64,000 nt of DNA. Origin: Dactylis glomerata (taxonomy: Eukaryota > Streptophyta > Magnoliopsida > Poales > Poaceae). Position numbers and translations under genes: made by a program. The first letter of the stretch is position 1; the number at the start of each line of letters is the position of its first letter. The DNA lies in NCBI GenBank assembly GCA_007115705.1, contig QXEO01000406.1, forward strand, positions 5,105,448 through 5,169,447, written 5' to 3'. Shown here piece after piece: positions 1-11,600 of this stretch. Below the pieces are notes generated by a model, which was not told the origin of the DNA, did not search any database, and saw nothing but the letters and a program-made list of their open reading frames with translations.

Positions 1-374
1 TGGGTTTTAGAGGAAAAGATTTGGGTTCAAGAAAGAAGGTGAGAAGAAAAAGAGAGAAAAGGATTTCACATGAAATGATGGTGTAGATCAAGTAGGGCAA
101 GGTTTTGAATTTTATCTACTTAAGTTTCAATGACCTTTGGAAAGTTTGCTACCAATCACACATATCAACTCAAATTTGCAAGAATCAAAGAAGAAAGAAT
201 TCTATGATAAAGGATCTAATTAACAACACACATATGCCCATGAAGTCATGCATACACACACAAGAGTTCTCAAGCACATATGCACACAAGCACACAATCT
301 TATTAAAAGTTTTATTTTATCCTAGATAAAGCATTAACTTGGTCTAAACTTGTCTTACAAAAAGTAGGGTGTTA
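1..374 (-). mobile_element. LTR start of a gypsy-type element running off the left edge
   Basis: On the minus strand the piece opens at 374 with TGTAACACCCTAC, a terminus typical of long Tekay/Del-type LTRs; on the plus strand it therefore ends GTAGGGTGTTACA. It is A/T-rich with CA-rich runs near 230-300 and holds no credible coding frame. The rest of the element would lie left of the window, so neither the partner LTR nor a target duplication can be checked. Clade assignment is inferred from the terminus only. Confidence 0.4.
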
Positions 375-2134
375 CAACTTGTCCAATTATAATCTTCTAT
401 TGATTTATATGAACTGAACTATGTTTCAGTGATGATTTGTTTGCATCAAGCAATCCATGCTTGAATACTCTGTTGTTAGTGGCTTTGCTTTGCTTCCTAT
501 AGCATGTTATAGATAACAGCAAGTAACTGCTATCATTGAGTTTGATTTTGGTGCCTCCCTATGAGGTGCACAATTGTTTCTTGATGACTAGATAGATGGC
601 TGTTGTTTCTGTGCTGCTGGTGCATGCTTTGGTGGCTTCTCATCAGTGACTAAATCATCTTGTTGGCTAAACTAAATTACTAATAAGAACAGATCTACAT
701 GATGATTTTAGTCTTAGCCAATGATGCATGGCCTGAGGCTCTAATCTTGATGGTGTATAAATATTTGTGTTTCTATTAACTGAATCTTCCTATGATGACT
801 ATACATAGCATTTCTCTGTAAGTCTAAGGAGATAAACCCCAAAACCTCCTAAGTACTGCACTAGGTAGAAGGGTTTGGTGGTGTGGGGTCTTTATCTTGC
901 TGTTGGTCTTATTTATGCAAGAATCTTGATTCTTGCCATGATTTGGTTCATGGTATGCAACTTCTAGTATACCTGGATCCTTAGGTGGCTTCTATGTGTA
1001 GCTGGTTGTGATGTTGGTGATGCTCTTTCTTGAGCTTGATCAAGTGCTCCTGGTACTTGCTCTGTTCCTCCCCAGTTGGCTTGCCCTGCACCTCCTTGGT
1101 GCTTGGCCTGCTCCTTGCTGCTCCTTGATCTTGATTATGTGACCATGTTTACTAGCTTTGGCTGCTGGTTTTGGTTTGGTGGTAATAATTCCCCCTGATG
1201 CTCAGCTCATGAGCAGGGTGAATTGTGTGAGTGCTGTTGGCTATGATTGGTCACAATGATGTGTGTGATCTGTGCTGGTGATGTGGCTGTGCTGGTGGTG
1301 TTGCTGTGCTGGTGGTGTTGCTGGTCGACTAGGGTTTCTTGGTCGACCAAATCCTCTCACAGAGACCCTTTTGTACTATCTCCTGTTTATTGGTGTCTTG
1401 ACACCTCCCTGCATGCATCTGGTGATCGAGCAGGTTGCTGGCTGGCTGGCTTGCCTGGCCAGATTGGTCCCTGGCTAATATTTTGATGGTGACTCATGAT
1501 GATAAGCTTGACAGTTTGATGATTATCAATAGTGCTTCCTTTAAATTCTTACTGCCACTTGAATTACTGCCTTGGTGGCATTTCTCTTTGTGTTTTCTTT
1601 TGTTTGCAGGTAATCAAGAAGAATAGAGAAGAAAGGAAAGAAAGAAAGAAGAATTGTAGTGATCATCATCTAGATTCATTCCTGTACTTTGTTTTTTTTT
1701 TGGTTCCTAGTTGTAACATTCAATCTATGCTATTCCACTTGTAATATTCTTTTATTCTCTGAATTTTGTAAAGACAATGTAAATTGTGTTGCTAATCAAT
1801 AAAGTCCAAGGTTTTTCTTACTATAAATGTTTATCCTTTCTAAATGTGTCTTATGAATTCAAATTCAATTTCATAATTCAAAATCAAGTTTTTAATTCAT
1901 ATTTTATTCTTAGACTTAGTTATTCAATTTCATTCCTTCCCCACAAGCAATTGATCAACAGAGGTCACGTCAAATTCTTTCGCACTCCGAGAGTTCACCA
2001 TTCCCCCTCGAAGAGATATTCGACCCCCCTTAGGTTTTAGTGATAAAAGCGCAAAAAAATCCCGTAATTTTAGATGCTATGCACAAAAGCCCTTTATTCT
2101 ACCCTGAAGTTGTCCTACGTGCTGGGATATTACA
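375..2134 (-). mobile_element. LTR-like fragment, possibly a solo or truncated LTR
   Basis: The minus strand begins at 2134 with TGTAATATCCCAG, an LTR-type terminus, directly abutting the broken Athila gag at 2135. The left side meets another LTR-like terminus at 374. No coding frame, primer site or protein similarity is visible. It contains a perfect 17-bp direct repeat (1289-1305 and 1306-1322) and an AATAAA at about 1796. Whether this is a solo LTR, or an LTR interrupted by the element at 1-374, cannot be settled, because no 5-bp target duplication was found on both sides. Confidence 0.35.
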
Positions 2135-2863
2135 ATTAACCAAAGCAATAGGACTATCAATTGATCCAGTAGACAAATTATTAAACCAAGCTTTAGCTGC
2201 ACCTTTCAACGAGAAAGGAAAAATCTTAGCAACAAAGTAAGTACACATCATAGTATCAACAGAAAACAAATTACTCAAAGCAGAGAGCTCATTCATATGT
2301 CTCATAGCACTTTCATTTTTAGTTCCACAAAAAGGTTCTTTCTCAACAATAGATATGTAAGATAAATCCAAAGAGAAATCATAATCCTTATCACTAATAT
2401 TTATGGGAGACGCAACAAACTTAGCATCAGGAGATAACTTATATCTAACAGCGCGTCTTGCAAGAAGATCTCTAATAGCACCAGCATCACTAGTAGCATG
2501 AAATTCATCAATAAAATCATCATTGAGCTCAATATAAGCTTCCTCTAGATCATCACTAAGACATTCCCTAGACTCAGGTGAACTAACAGGTGTAACAGTA
2601 GTGTTCCCCATTTGCTTAGTCCTATCAATTGTAGTATCTAAGAAGGAACCTAACGAACCACTCCCATCAAGCACAGTAGAAGCATCATCAAAACTATCAG
2701 TAGCATTTTCAAACTCAGCAGAAGTAGTAGCATGTGCATGTGGTGGTGTAAGCAACTTACTCATCACAGATGGCGAATCAAGAGCAACAGAGGTGTTTAG
2801 AGTCATACCTCTTCTTGTAGTGGATGGTAATATAGGAACTTTTCCATCACGAGGTTTACCCAT
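2135..2863 (-). pseudogene. Athila-type gag, 5' part only
   Basis: The frame starts at ATG 2863 (MGKPRDGKVP...), 60 bp inside the primer site, and stays open for about 243 codons. Near its end it shows a gag-like stretch (FPFSLKGAAKAWFNNL, about 2165-2215) of the kind found in Athila capsid regions. It is cut off at 2135, where the codons for ALVN run into an LTR terminus of a different element. The longer open frame extending upstream to 2980 reads through the primer site and is not a real start. Gag would package the element RNA in the cytoplasm; this copy lacks the C-terminal capsid, zinc knuckle and all of pol. Confidence 0.65.
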
Positions 2864-2923
2864 GATGAATGGATTGCAGCGAACAATATGAATTCCAAGT
2901 GAACTTACAAATAAAGCTATGCT

Positions 2924-2941
2924 CCCCGGCAACGGCGCCAG
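2924..2941 (-). other. Primer binding site of Athila-1
   Basis: The minus strand reads TGGCGCCGTTGCCGGGGA ten bases inside the LTR end. This matches the 3' end of plant tRNA-Asp, the usual primer of Athila-clade elements. Confidence 0.8.
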
Positions 2942-2950
2942 AAAATAGTC

Positions 2951-4337
2951 TGGATGACCCACAAGTATAAGGGATCGCAACAGTCTTCAAGGGAAGTAAA
3001 ACCCAAATTTATTGATTTGACACAAGGGGAGCCAAAGAACATTTATAAGCCTTGACAGATGAGTTGTCAATTCAGCTGCACCTGGAAACGGACTTCCTCG
3101 CAGCGGTTTATGAGTAGCAACAGTTTTATAGTGGTGACAGTAGTAAAATAGTAGTAGCAATAGTAAAGTAAAGATAGTAACGGTATCAATAGTAAATAGT
3201 AGGATTAAATATTGTAGGCATAGGGATGGATGAACGGGCGTTTCATGGACAAGATAATTCATGTAATAATCAAGACATGGTCAATTGCAGATAAATAATG
3301 ATGAAGCATCCTAGTACTAAACAAGCATAGGCATGTGTTCCGTAAATAGTTGTACGTGCTCGCAATGAAAAACATGCATGACATCTTCTATCCTACCAGC
3401 CCGTTTGCAACGGGGCCTCAAGGGAATCTACTGGTAATTAAGGTACTCCTTTTAATAGAGTACCAGAGCAAAGCATTATCACTCAGTGAACACATGTGAT
3501 CCTCACATCACAGCCATCCCCTCCAGTTATCCCAATTATTGTCACTTTGGGGCCTCGGGTTCCTTACAATGATATGTGTATACAACTTGGAGGTAAGATC
3601 ATAAACAACAATTATCATCATAAAACAATAACTAGTTCAGATCTGATATCATGGCACTCGGGACCAAAGTGACAAGCATTAAGCACAACAAGTTGCAACA
3701 ATGTCATAAGCACTAACAATGGATACTAGGCACCATGTCCTAACAATCTCATAGCAATTACATGAATGATCTCATCCAATCCCTACCATCCCCTTCACCT
3801 ACAACGGGAATTACTCACACATGGATGGGGGAATCATGGATGGTTGATGGAGAGACGTCGGTGATGATCTCCTCCAAATCCCCGTCCCGACATGGTGCCA
3901 GAATGGAGTTTCTGGTTCCGAATCGCGGTTTCTGATGTTGGCGGTGCAGCGGAACTCTATTTGGGAAAAATGTTGAACCCCCGATATTTTCAGGTCATAG
4001 GGTATATGTAGGCAGAAGGAGGGGTCGAGGAGATGGCTAGGGCGGCCACACCACCCCCTGGCGCGGCCTGGCCTGGCCCGCGCCACCAGGTGGTGTGGTG
4101 CCCTCCTGGCCCCTCTCCGTCTCGTACTCTAGCTCTGTGTGTCTTCTGGTAAAATAGGATTTTTGCAGTATTTTCCAAGATTTTTCCTGAAATTCGAATT
4201 TCTGCACAAAAACAAGACACCAGGGCAATTCTGCTAAAAACAACGTTAGTCCGTGTTAGTTGTATCCAAAACACACAAATTCGAAGAGAAACAACAGCAA
4301 AAGTGTTCGGGGTAGTAGATGCGTTTTAGACGTATCA
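2951..4337 (-). repeat. 5' LTR of Athila-1 (1387 bp)
   Basis: On the minus strand it starts TGATACGTC at 4337 and ends GGGTCATCCA at 2951, immediately before the primer site. It starts and ends TG...CA, and its length and termini resemble those of element F. The partner LTR is missing. Open frames inside it (for example 3811-4274 minus) have no recognisable content. Confidence 0.75.
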
Positions 4338-5735
4338 CGGCCCAATCAGGGCCAGGCCATGGACCCCCTAGGAGGAACCAGAAGAATCAAGCCAACGTTG
4401 CTAGAGGCCGCCTGAACCATGTAAATGCCGCTGAAGTCGAAGAGGCACCTGATGTTGCGCTTGGTACATTTGTCGTCAACTCCGTGCCTGCAAAAATTCT
4501 ATTTCATTCCGGTGCATCACATTCCTTTGTCACGGAGAACTTTGTGGATAAGGGTAGCCTGAAACCTAGTCGAATGGATAGACTCATGATAGTGCAAATT
4601 CTGGGATCAACCGCCAAAACCCAACTGTCTTGTAGAAATGTCCCAGTAGAGTTCCATGGGGTACAATTCCAAGCTGATCTGATCATCCTAGGAACGCAAG
4701 GTTTAGATGTGGTACTGGGAATGGATTGGATGTCCAAGTACCAAGGGCATATAGATTCTGCCAGGAAGGCTATAACCGTGACCAATAGTGAAGGTGTTCA
4801 GATTGAGCACATAGCAACCATGCCATCCCGTAAAGCCTACTACAAGAAATCTGTCTCTGGACCGACCCTTGACCAAGTTCCGGTGGTATGCGAGTACCAC
4901 AATGTCTTCCCTAAAGAGTTGCCAGGTATGCCTCCCGACTAGGATATCGAGTTTATAATTAAATTGATTCCCAGAGCAACCCCTATTGCTTAAAGGCCCT
5001 ATCATATGAACCCTCAAGAATTAGAAGATTTGAAGAAGCAACTTGCTGATATGCTCAGCAGAGGTCTTATTCGTCCCATCGCCTCACCTTGGGGATCACC
5101 TATTTTATTTGTGGACAAACAAGACGATACCTTTCGACTGTGTGTGGATTACCGTAAGCTAAATGAGGTGACCATCAAGAATAAGTATCCCCTCCCTAAG
5201 ATTGAAGACTTGTTTGACCAGCTAAATGGGTCCAAGGTATTCTCCAAGATTTATATCCGGACTGGATATCATCAGATGAAAGTCCGTGAGTCCGATATTC
5301 CCAAGACCGCTTTCACCACTCATTACGGCTTGTTTGAATACACCGTAATGTCCCTCGGCCTAACCAATGCCCCTGCCTATTTCATGAACCTCATGAATAA
5401 GGTATTCATGAAGTTTCTCAACAAGTTTGTAGGGATTTTCATCTATGACATCCTAGTCTACTCCAAAACCGAAGAAGAGCACAGAGAACATCTGCGGCTA
5501 GTATTGGGAACCCTGTGGGAGCACCAGCTTTACGCCAAGTTTAGCAAGTGCGAGTTTTGGCTGAAAGAAGTGGGATTTATTGGTCATGTTATCTCATCTA
5601 GTGGAGTGTCCATCGACCCCTCAGGGATCACCTCCATTATGGAGCAAAAGGCCCCTAGCAATCCTACTAAAATCCGAGCATTCCTTGTACTAGCCGGTTA
5701 TTACTGGAAATTTGTTGAAGGGTTTTCTAGTCTTG
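4338..5735 (+). pseudogene. Tekay-1: degenerate gag-end/protease/RT, first part
   Basis: This is a Tekay-like pol relic. It runs from the gag C-terminus (LNHVNAAEVEEAPDVALG, about 4415) through an aspartic protease and into reverse transcriptase (CVDYRKLNE at about 5140, GLTNAPAYF at about 5355). Key residues are lost: the protease active site reads FHSGAS, with His (codon 4505-4507) in place of the catalytic Asp, and the RT box reads FIYDIL instead of xxDDxL. Stops occur at 4940-4942 (TAG) and in a TAA near 4991. The frame is cut at 5735 by CRM-1 and continues at 13583. It begins at 4338 because Athila-1 replaced its upstream part. Confidence 0.85.
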
Positions 5736-6693
5736 TGATGAGGACATCCCTATTACACCACCATTATCTCCTGCTCCTATTGATGATGAAGATGTTGCTG
5801 TGAAGAAGTCCAACGAGATTAGGATTGGACCGATTACAAGAGCACGTGCAAAGCTATTGGAACAACAGGTGAACTCACTCTTAATTGAACCTGATGTTTT
5901 ATTTAATGAGAGCTTTATACTACCTAAGTCTATGCATCTATGTATGATTAGGTTTGTTGATAACACAAGCATTGCGCGAGGAGGAGACGCATCGCAGCGA
6001 GATGAGCAAGACTTGAAGATCAAGTGCGCGAGGGAGGAGAGGGAGGCAGGCGCACCCGGAGATCACCAGAACATCAAGTCTACATGAGAGAGAGCACGAG
6101 ATGGCGCGCTAGGACAGCCTTCGACGCGATGTCTACGAGTCTAAGGCGCGCCACACTCATGGCATGCGTGCCAAAATAGGCCGAACCCATGTATGGGTCG
6201 GTATGTACCAGTTTGAGTCAAACCGAGTCCGTTTGGGCCCAAAACAGGTTGGTTTTGGGCCAGGTCTTTGCCCAGGTCGCCCCAACCCCTTTAAGTACCC
6301 CTGGGGCGCCCCCTTGTGTCGTTTAGACTACGTTAAGATTACCCCCAAACATCAGAACGAAATTGCTTGTAAGCTTTCCTCTGAAATCATATATTCCTCT
6401 GTGTTTCGCTCGGAATATCTACCCCACTCCAAGTTTGTTTCGATTTGGAGTTTTGCTACAGAGAATTCAAGTGTGATCTGCTGTTCCATTGGGAATTAGG
6501 AGATTGCAGAACCGCTTCGTGGTCGGCGGCTAAATGCGCAGGTGTGTGGTGTCTCGAATATCCATAGGGTTGAAGATCTGTTGCATTGGCAACGGGGGAA
6601 CATCCGGAGAGTTCGTGTGCGTCTCACAGATTATCTACCAAGTTATCATCCATCTACATCGGCTCACTGAGAAGATCGGGCAACCCCTTATCA
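5736..6693 (+). repeat. 5' LTR of CRM-1 (958 bp)
   Basis: It runs from TGATGAGGACATCC to CAACCCCTTATCA. It carries a copy of the polyprotein C-terminal codons, translatable as far as about 6087, because the pol frame ends inside the 3' LTR. Differences from the 3' LTR are mostly C/T and G/A transitions. Confidence 0.92.
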
Positions 6694-6696
6694 TCT

Positions 6697-6708
6697 TGGT
6701 ATCAGATT
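6697..6708 (+). other. Primer binding site of CRM-1
   Basis: TGGTATCAGATT lies three bases after the LTR end, complementary to the 3' end of initiator tRNA-Met. D and E use the same sequence. Confidence 0.8.
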
Positions 6709-7861
6709 CCAGCGTTTACTCGGTGAGCATCCACAAATTCATCCCGTAAATTCGTTTTTTATTTTTGTCCTATCCAGAAAAAGCCTACAAAAAAAATTAG
6801 GGTTCTTAGTTTCGCCATAACCTAGATTGCACCGAGGTACTGGTTTTAGTCGCTGATCGTCTTTTCGCGTATTTTTTCATCCAAATTGTAGGAGTCTAGG
6901 ATCCTCGTTCTTTTTTGTATATTCGTCGCGGATTTCATCATCGTTTGGTGCATCTTTGATCTCCTGTTTCTTTCATAAACCGGCGGCTGTGTATGTTCTT
7001 GAGGAGAAGAACTCGATCGAGCTAATACAGATCCGATCAGAAACTCGTCAAAAAAAAAAGACGCGCTGCTCGCCCGACCTCAGATCCGTTCTGTGGTCAG
7101 GCGGGAGCTCGGCAGGCGCTCGAGCGCTTCGCTCGCGAGACCAGATCGATCCTCGATCGAGTGTCCTCAGCGCTAGCCAGCAGGCCTAAGCCCATTTAGG
7201 CAAATCTGATCCAAAAAAAAAACATCCGGATCGCTGGCCGTTTGGCGCTGGACCTCAGACTTGTTCTGAGCTCTGGCGTGAGCTTATTTCAAAAAAAAAA
7301 ATTCTCTTTTTCCGATTTCTCTTTCTATTTTCCTTTTCTGCGTACACATATTGTCTCTTTTCTTTGTCAGCCTTTAGTAAACCTTTCTTGGTGTCTAGAA
7401 CCATCCTACGAGACTAGCGTGCTTAGTGCTCTACGGGCTGCTCTGTTCTACAATCTTGTGCCCGTTTTCGTTGAGCCATTGCTAGCGTCTCTCTTGTGCT
7501 TTGCAACACCGAGCATTCCTCCGACATACCTCAACTTTTTGAGCTCATTTTCAGAGTTGCATTGCCCCATTTATCTCCATCGTGTGCGTTTCCGTGGTTT
7601 CTTTGTCATACGATCAGCACTAGGACTTGTACTTTGGTGTAGTTAGGTATCCATACCAAGCCCCACCATATACCCTGGTTGTCATGTGATAGTCTTTCCC
7701 TCGGTATTTGTTACATCACATCCGTGCACGTTTTTGCCTATACAAGTCGGCAAGCTCTTCTATTCACTTTGGAACGGTAAGATACCTCGTTTCTCTCAGT
7801 TTCGAGTGAGTTGTGAGAGTTCCACCATACACCTATTTTTGTTTGCACTAACCTACTAATC
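6709..7861 (+). other. Untranslated leader of CRM-1
   Basis: These are 1153 bases between primer site and gag start. They contain several A-runs (near 6787, 7050, 7210 and 7290) and short GATCG-rich palindromic stretches around 7140-7165, but no frame with gag or pol similarity. The open frame at 7242-7646 shows no recognisable features and is probably chance. Splice or packaging signals may lie here, but none can be demonstrated. Confidence 0.6.
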
Positions 7862-8606
7862 ATGTCTGAGTCTCATGCTGTGCAGCAAAAAAAGGATCCA
7901 AATGAGGTCGTGCGTTGGAATGAATACGAAGCTCTTCGTGATACTTTGTCGAAGAGGTTCAATGCTGTTTGTGATAGTTTACATGACGATGTGCTTGCTG
8001 TTGACAATAAGCTGAATGCAACACATGATATAGCCACTGTGACACAAGAAACTGTGACCACAATTCAGCGTTCTATTGCAGATTTGACACAAGCTGTGCA
8101 TACGTTGCAAGCTTCGTTTGATCGTCCACCTCACCAGCAACCACATGATCCTGAGGCTGCTGCGAGTGTCCAGGATGACAATCACGCACATGATGACGCT
8201 ACTGCTACAGCTGCTGCTGGTCATCGTGACGGTTTGCTTCTTGGTGGTCACAGTGGTCGTGGGAATGGAGGCCGAGGTGCTGGTATTCCGCCTGGTCGTG
8301 GTTTTGCTCCTCTCGGCGCACGTCATCGCTTTGATGATGATTTTGGCCAACCAGCCAACCGTGATGATGATGGGCTGGGCAAACCAAAGTTCATTGTACC
8401 CAAGTTTGTTGGTTCTACTGATGTGGAAGAGTACCTCAATTGGGAGCTGAAGGTGGAAAAAACTATGGCGCATGCATGAGTACACCGAGGATAGAAAAAT
8501 AAAACTTGCATCTTCGGAATTTGATGGCTATGCATTGCTTTGGTGGGATAATATTTTTTAGTCCAGGCTTGAAGCTCGAGAGCTACCTATTACTACATGG
8601 AGGGGC
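7862..8606 (+). pseudogene. CRM-1 gag, frameshifted amino-terminal part
   Basis: ATG 7862 opens a 205-codon frame with an N-terminal helical, Gln/Thr-rich segment, a His/Asp/Ala-rich linker and a Gly/Arg-rich stretch (GRGNGGRGAG, about residues 132-141). It ends with the start of the gag core (FVGSTDVEEYLNWELKVEK). A one-base excess in the A-run at 8457-8462 shifts it to a stop at 8477-8479. In the next frame the core continues (about 8463-8558, including ALLWWDN) until a TAG at 8559-8561, after which the same frame is open from 8607. So gag and pol are one continuous frame apart from one indel and one nonsense codon. Gag forms the cytoplasmic virus-like particle. Confidence 0.8.
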
Positions 8607-11600
8607 ATGAAAGAAGCGATGCGTGCTCGTTTTGTTCCCCGCAATTATATTCGTTCTCTCTATGATAGATTGACGAATTTGAAGCAAGGTCTTAAGTCTG
8701 TTGATGACTATCATCAGGAGATGGAGTTGATTATGCAGCGTGCTAGGGTGCGTGAACCAGAGGAACAAACAATGCAGCGTTTTCTTGCTGGTTTAACTTA
8801 CAATATTCGACGCATTGTTCGGCATCACCAATACTTTGATATGACAGATTTGCTTCATCAAGCACGTGAGGCAGAATTGACATTGGCTGAAGATGCTAAA
8901 TTTGGACCTCGCTCTACAGCAAGTAGAGGTCGTTTTTCCCCACGGACAGACCCTAGTGTGCCTACCTCTAGTGGTACTTCTGGTTTCCGTGGTAATGCTT
9001 CCTCAAAACCTGATTTAGTTATTTCCAATGCCAAGAAAACATCACAACCTGCTGCAAGTGGTACTGGTTCCTCCAACTCTACAGCAAGAAATAGGGATAT
9101 GAACTGTCATACATGTGGTGGCAAGGGTCACTTCCGGCGAGACTATCCCAATAAAAAGGTTATGTTGATAAATGAGGAAACTGAAGAGTATGAGACAGGT
9201 GATGATGCTGATCCAAATTCAGATGAGGAGGATGATATGCTCTATGGTGATGCGTCATCACTGCCTACCATTGTTTGTTCGCCTAAGGTGCTGAGTGTGA
9301 GCCCCGATTATGCGGAACAGCGGTGTAATTTGTTTCGAACAAAAGCTGCTGTTGGTCCTGGCAAGGCGTGCAAGGTTATTATTGATGGTGGGAGTTGTCG
9401 CAATTTGGCTAGTAAAGAGCTCTGTACAAAACTGAAGCTCAAATATATCCCGCACCCCAATCCATATTTTATTCAGTGGCTCAGTGATAGCGGAGAGATG
9501 AAGATCAGCCACATGGTGCATGTTGAGTTTCAGATTGGACCATATAAAGACACCGTCGAGTGTGATGTGGTTCCTATGACAGTATGTCATTTGTTGTTGG
9601 GCCGCCCATGGCAATATGATCATGATGTCCGTCACAATGGGAAAGCCAACACATATCAGTTACATTGGCGTGGCAAGGATGTTACCTTGAGACCTATGAC
9701 ACCGCAAGCTATTGTAAATGAATCTCGTCAAAAAATTGAAGTAAATCTTGAAAAAGAGAGTGAGAGAGTAGATAGACGAGAGCCTACACTTCCGGTGAGG
9801 GAGAGCCACAAGCCAAATCTGAGTGGTAAAAGTATGAGTGAGGGAGCGCATTCCTTAGTAATGTTAGCCACCAAATCTGATCTGAGAGAGTTTCGTGAGG
9901 ATCCTACATCTATTCCTCTTGTGCTTATGTACAAGGGTAACATTTTGGTTTCTAACGACATGACCCCTCTATCTATTGGTGTTTCTAATGTGTTACAGGA
10001 ATTCAGCGACGTGTTTCCGGAAGAGGTGCCTGCAGGTCTGCCACCTTTGCGAGGCATTGAGCATCAAATAGATTTGATTCCAGGAGCATCGCTGCCCAAC
10101 CGAGCACCATACCGCACCAACCCCGAGGAGACAAAAGAAATTCAGAAACAAGTACAAGCGCTTCTCGACAAAGGTTATATTCGTGTGAGCTTAAGCCCTT
10201 GTGCTGTTCCTGTTATTTTAGTTCCTAAGAAAGATGGTACCTGGCGTATGTGTGTAGATTGTAGAGCAATAAATAACATCACTATTCGATATCGTCACCC
10301 TATTCCACGCTTGGAAGATATGCTTGATGAATTGAGTGGTGCTGCTGTTTTCTCTAAAATTGATTTGCGTAGTGGTTATCATCAAATTAGGATGAAAGAG
10401 GGGGATGAGTGGAAAACAGCTTTTAAAACAAAATTTGGTTTATATGAGTGGTTAGTCATGCCATTTGGGTTAACTAATGCACCTAGTACCTTCATGAGAT
10501 TAATGAACCATGTTTTGCGTAATTTTATTGGCAAGTTTGTGGTTGTGTATTTTGATGATATATTAATTTACAGCCGCAATGAATCTAAACATAGTGATCA
10601 TATTCGACAAGTTTTGCAAGTGTTGCATGATGCTAAGTTATATGGTAACCTTGAGAAGTGCACATTTTGCAAAGATAAGGTCATATTTCTGGGTTTTGTT
10701 GTTTCTAAGCATGGAGTAGAGGTAGATGCATCTAAAATTGAAGCTATTCAAAATTGGCCTACTCCCATGAATGTTAGTCAAGTACGAAGTTTTCACGGTC
10801 TTGCTGGTTTTTATCGCCGTTTTGTGAAAGACTTTAGTACTATTGCTGCACCTTTAAATGAGTTAACTAAGAAAAGTGTCGAATTTGTATGGGGCACAGC
10901 CCAAGATAATGCCTTTGATGAGCTGAAACGTTTGTTAACTTCTGCACCTTTGCTTGCACTACCAGATTTTACTAAGCAATTTGAGATTGAATGTGATGCT
11001 AGTGGCATTGGTATTGGTGGTGTGTTGATGCAAGAGGGTAGGCCTATTGCCTATTTTTCTGAAAAACTTTGTGGTGCGAGGTTGAACTATCCAGTTTATG
11101 ATAAAGAATTGTATGCACTTGTTAGAGTTCTTGAGGTTTGGCAACATTATTTGTGGCCAAAAGAATTTATCATACATTCTGATCATGAAGCTTTGAAATA
11201 TCTGAAAGCTCAATCTAATTTGCATAGGCATCTTGCTAAGTGGGTTGAGTTCATTGAGTCTTTTCCATACATAATTAAACATAAAAAGGGTAAAGACAAT
11301 GTGGTTGCTGATGCTCTCTCTAGGAAGAACATGTTGTTGACACAATTAGACATTAAGGTTCCTGGTTTAGAGAGTTTGTGTGATTTATATGCTACTGATC
11401 ATGATTTTTCAGCGCCATATAGCATGTGTACTGATGGGAAAGCATGGGATAAATATCACATCCATGATGGGTTTTTGTTTCGTGCTAACAAACTATGTGT
11501 TCCAGAATCGTCCGTGCGTTTGCTATTGTTGCAGGAATCACATACCGGCGGTTTGATGGGTCACTTTGGGCGTGAGAAGACGCTACTCATGCTCGCTGAT

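Larger units (their letters stand above)
2135..4337 (-). mobile_element. Athila-1: truncated Athila-clade retrotransposon
   Basis: Minus-strand order is LTR (4337 to 2951), a primer site matching the tRNA-Asp type used by Athila elements, then a gag frame that stops abruptly at 2135. Only the 5' end of the element survives. It interrupts the Tekay-like sequence that resumes at 4338, so it inserted into, or was joined to, Tekay-1; the missing left part prevents a target-duplication test. Confidence 0.75.

Noticed and set aside
2601..2891. Plus-strand frame opposite the Athila-1 gag
   Set aside because: Shadow of the minus-strand gag with no independent features.
7242..7646. 134-codon frame in the CRM-1 leader
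   Set aside because: No similarity or domain and no counterpart elsewhere; it lies between primer site and gag.
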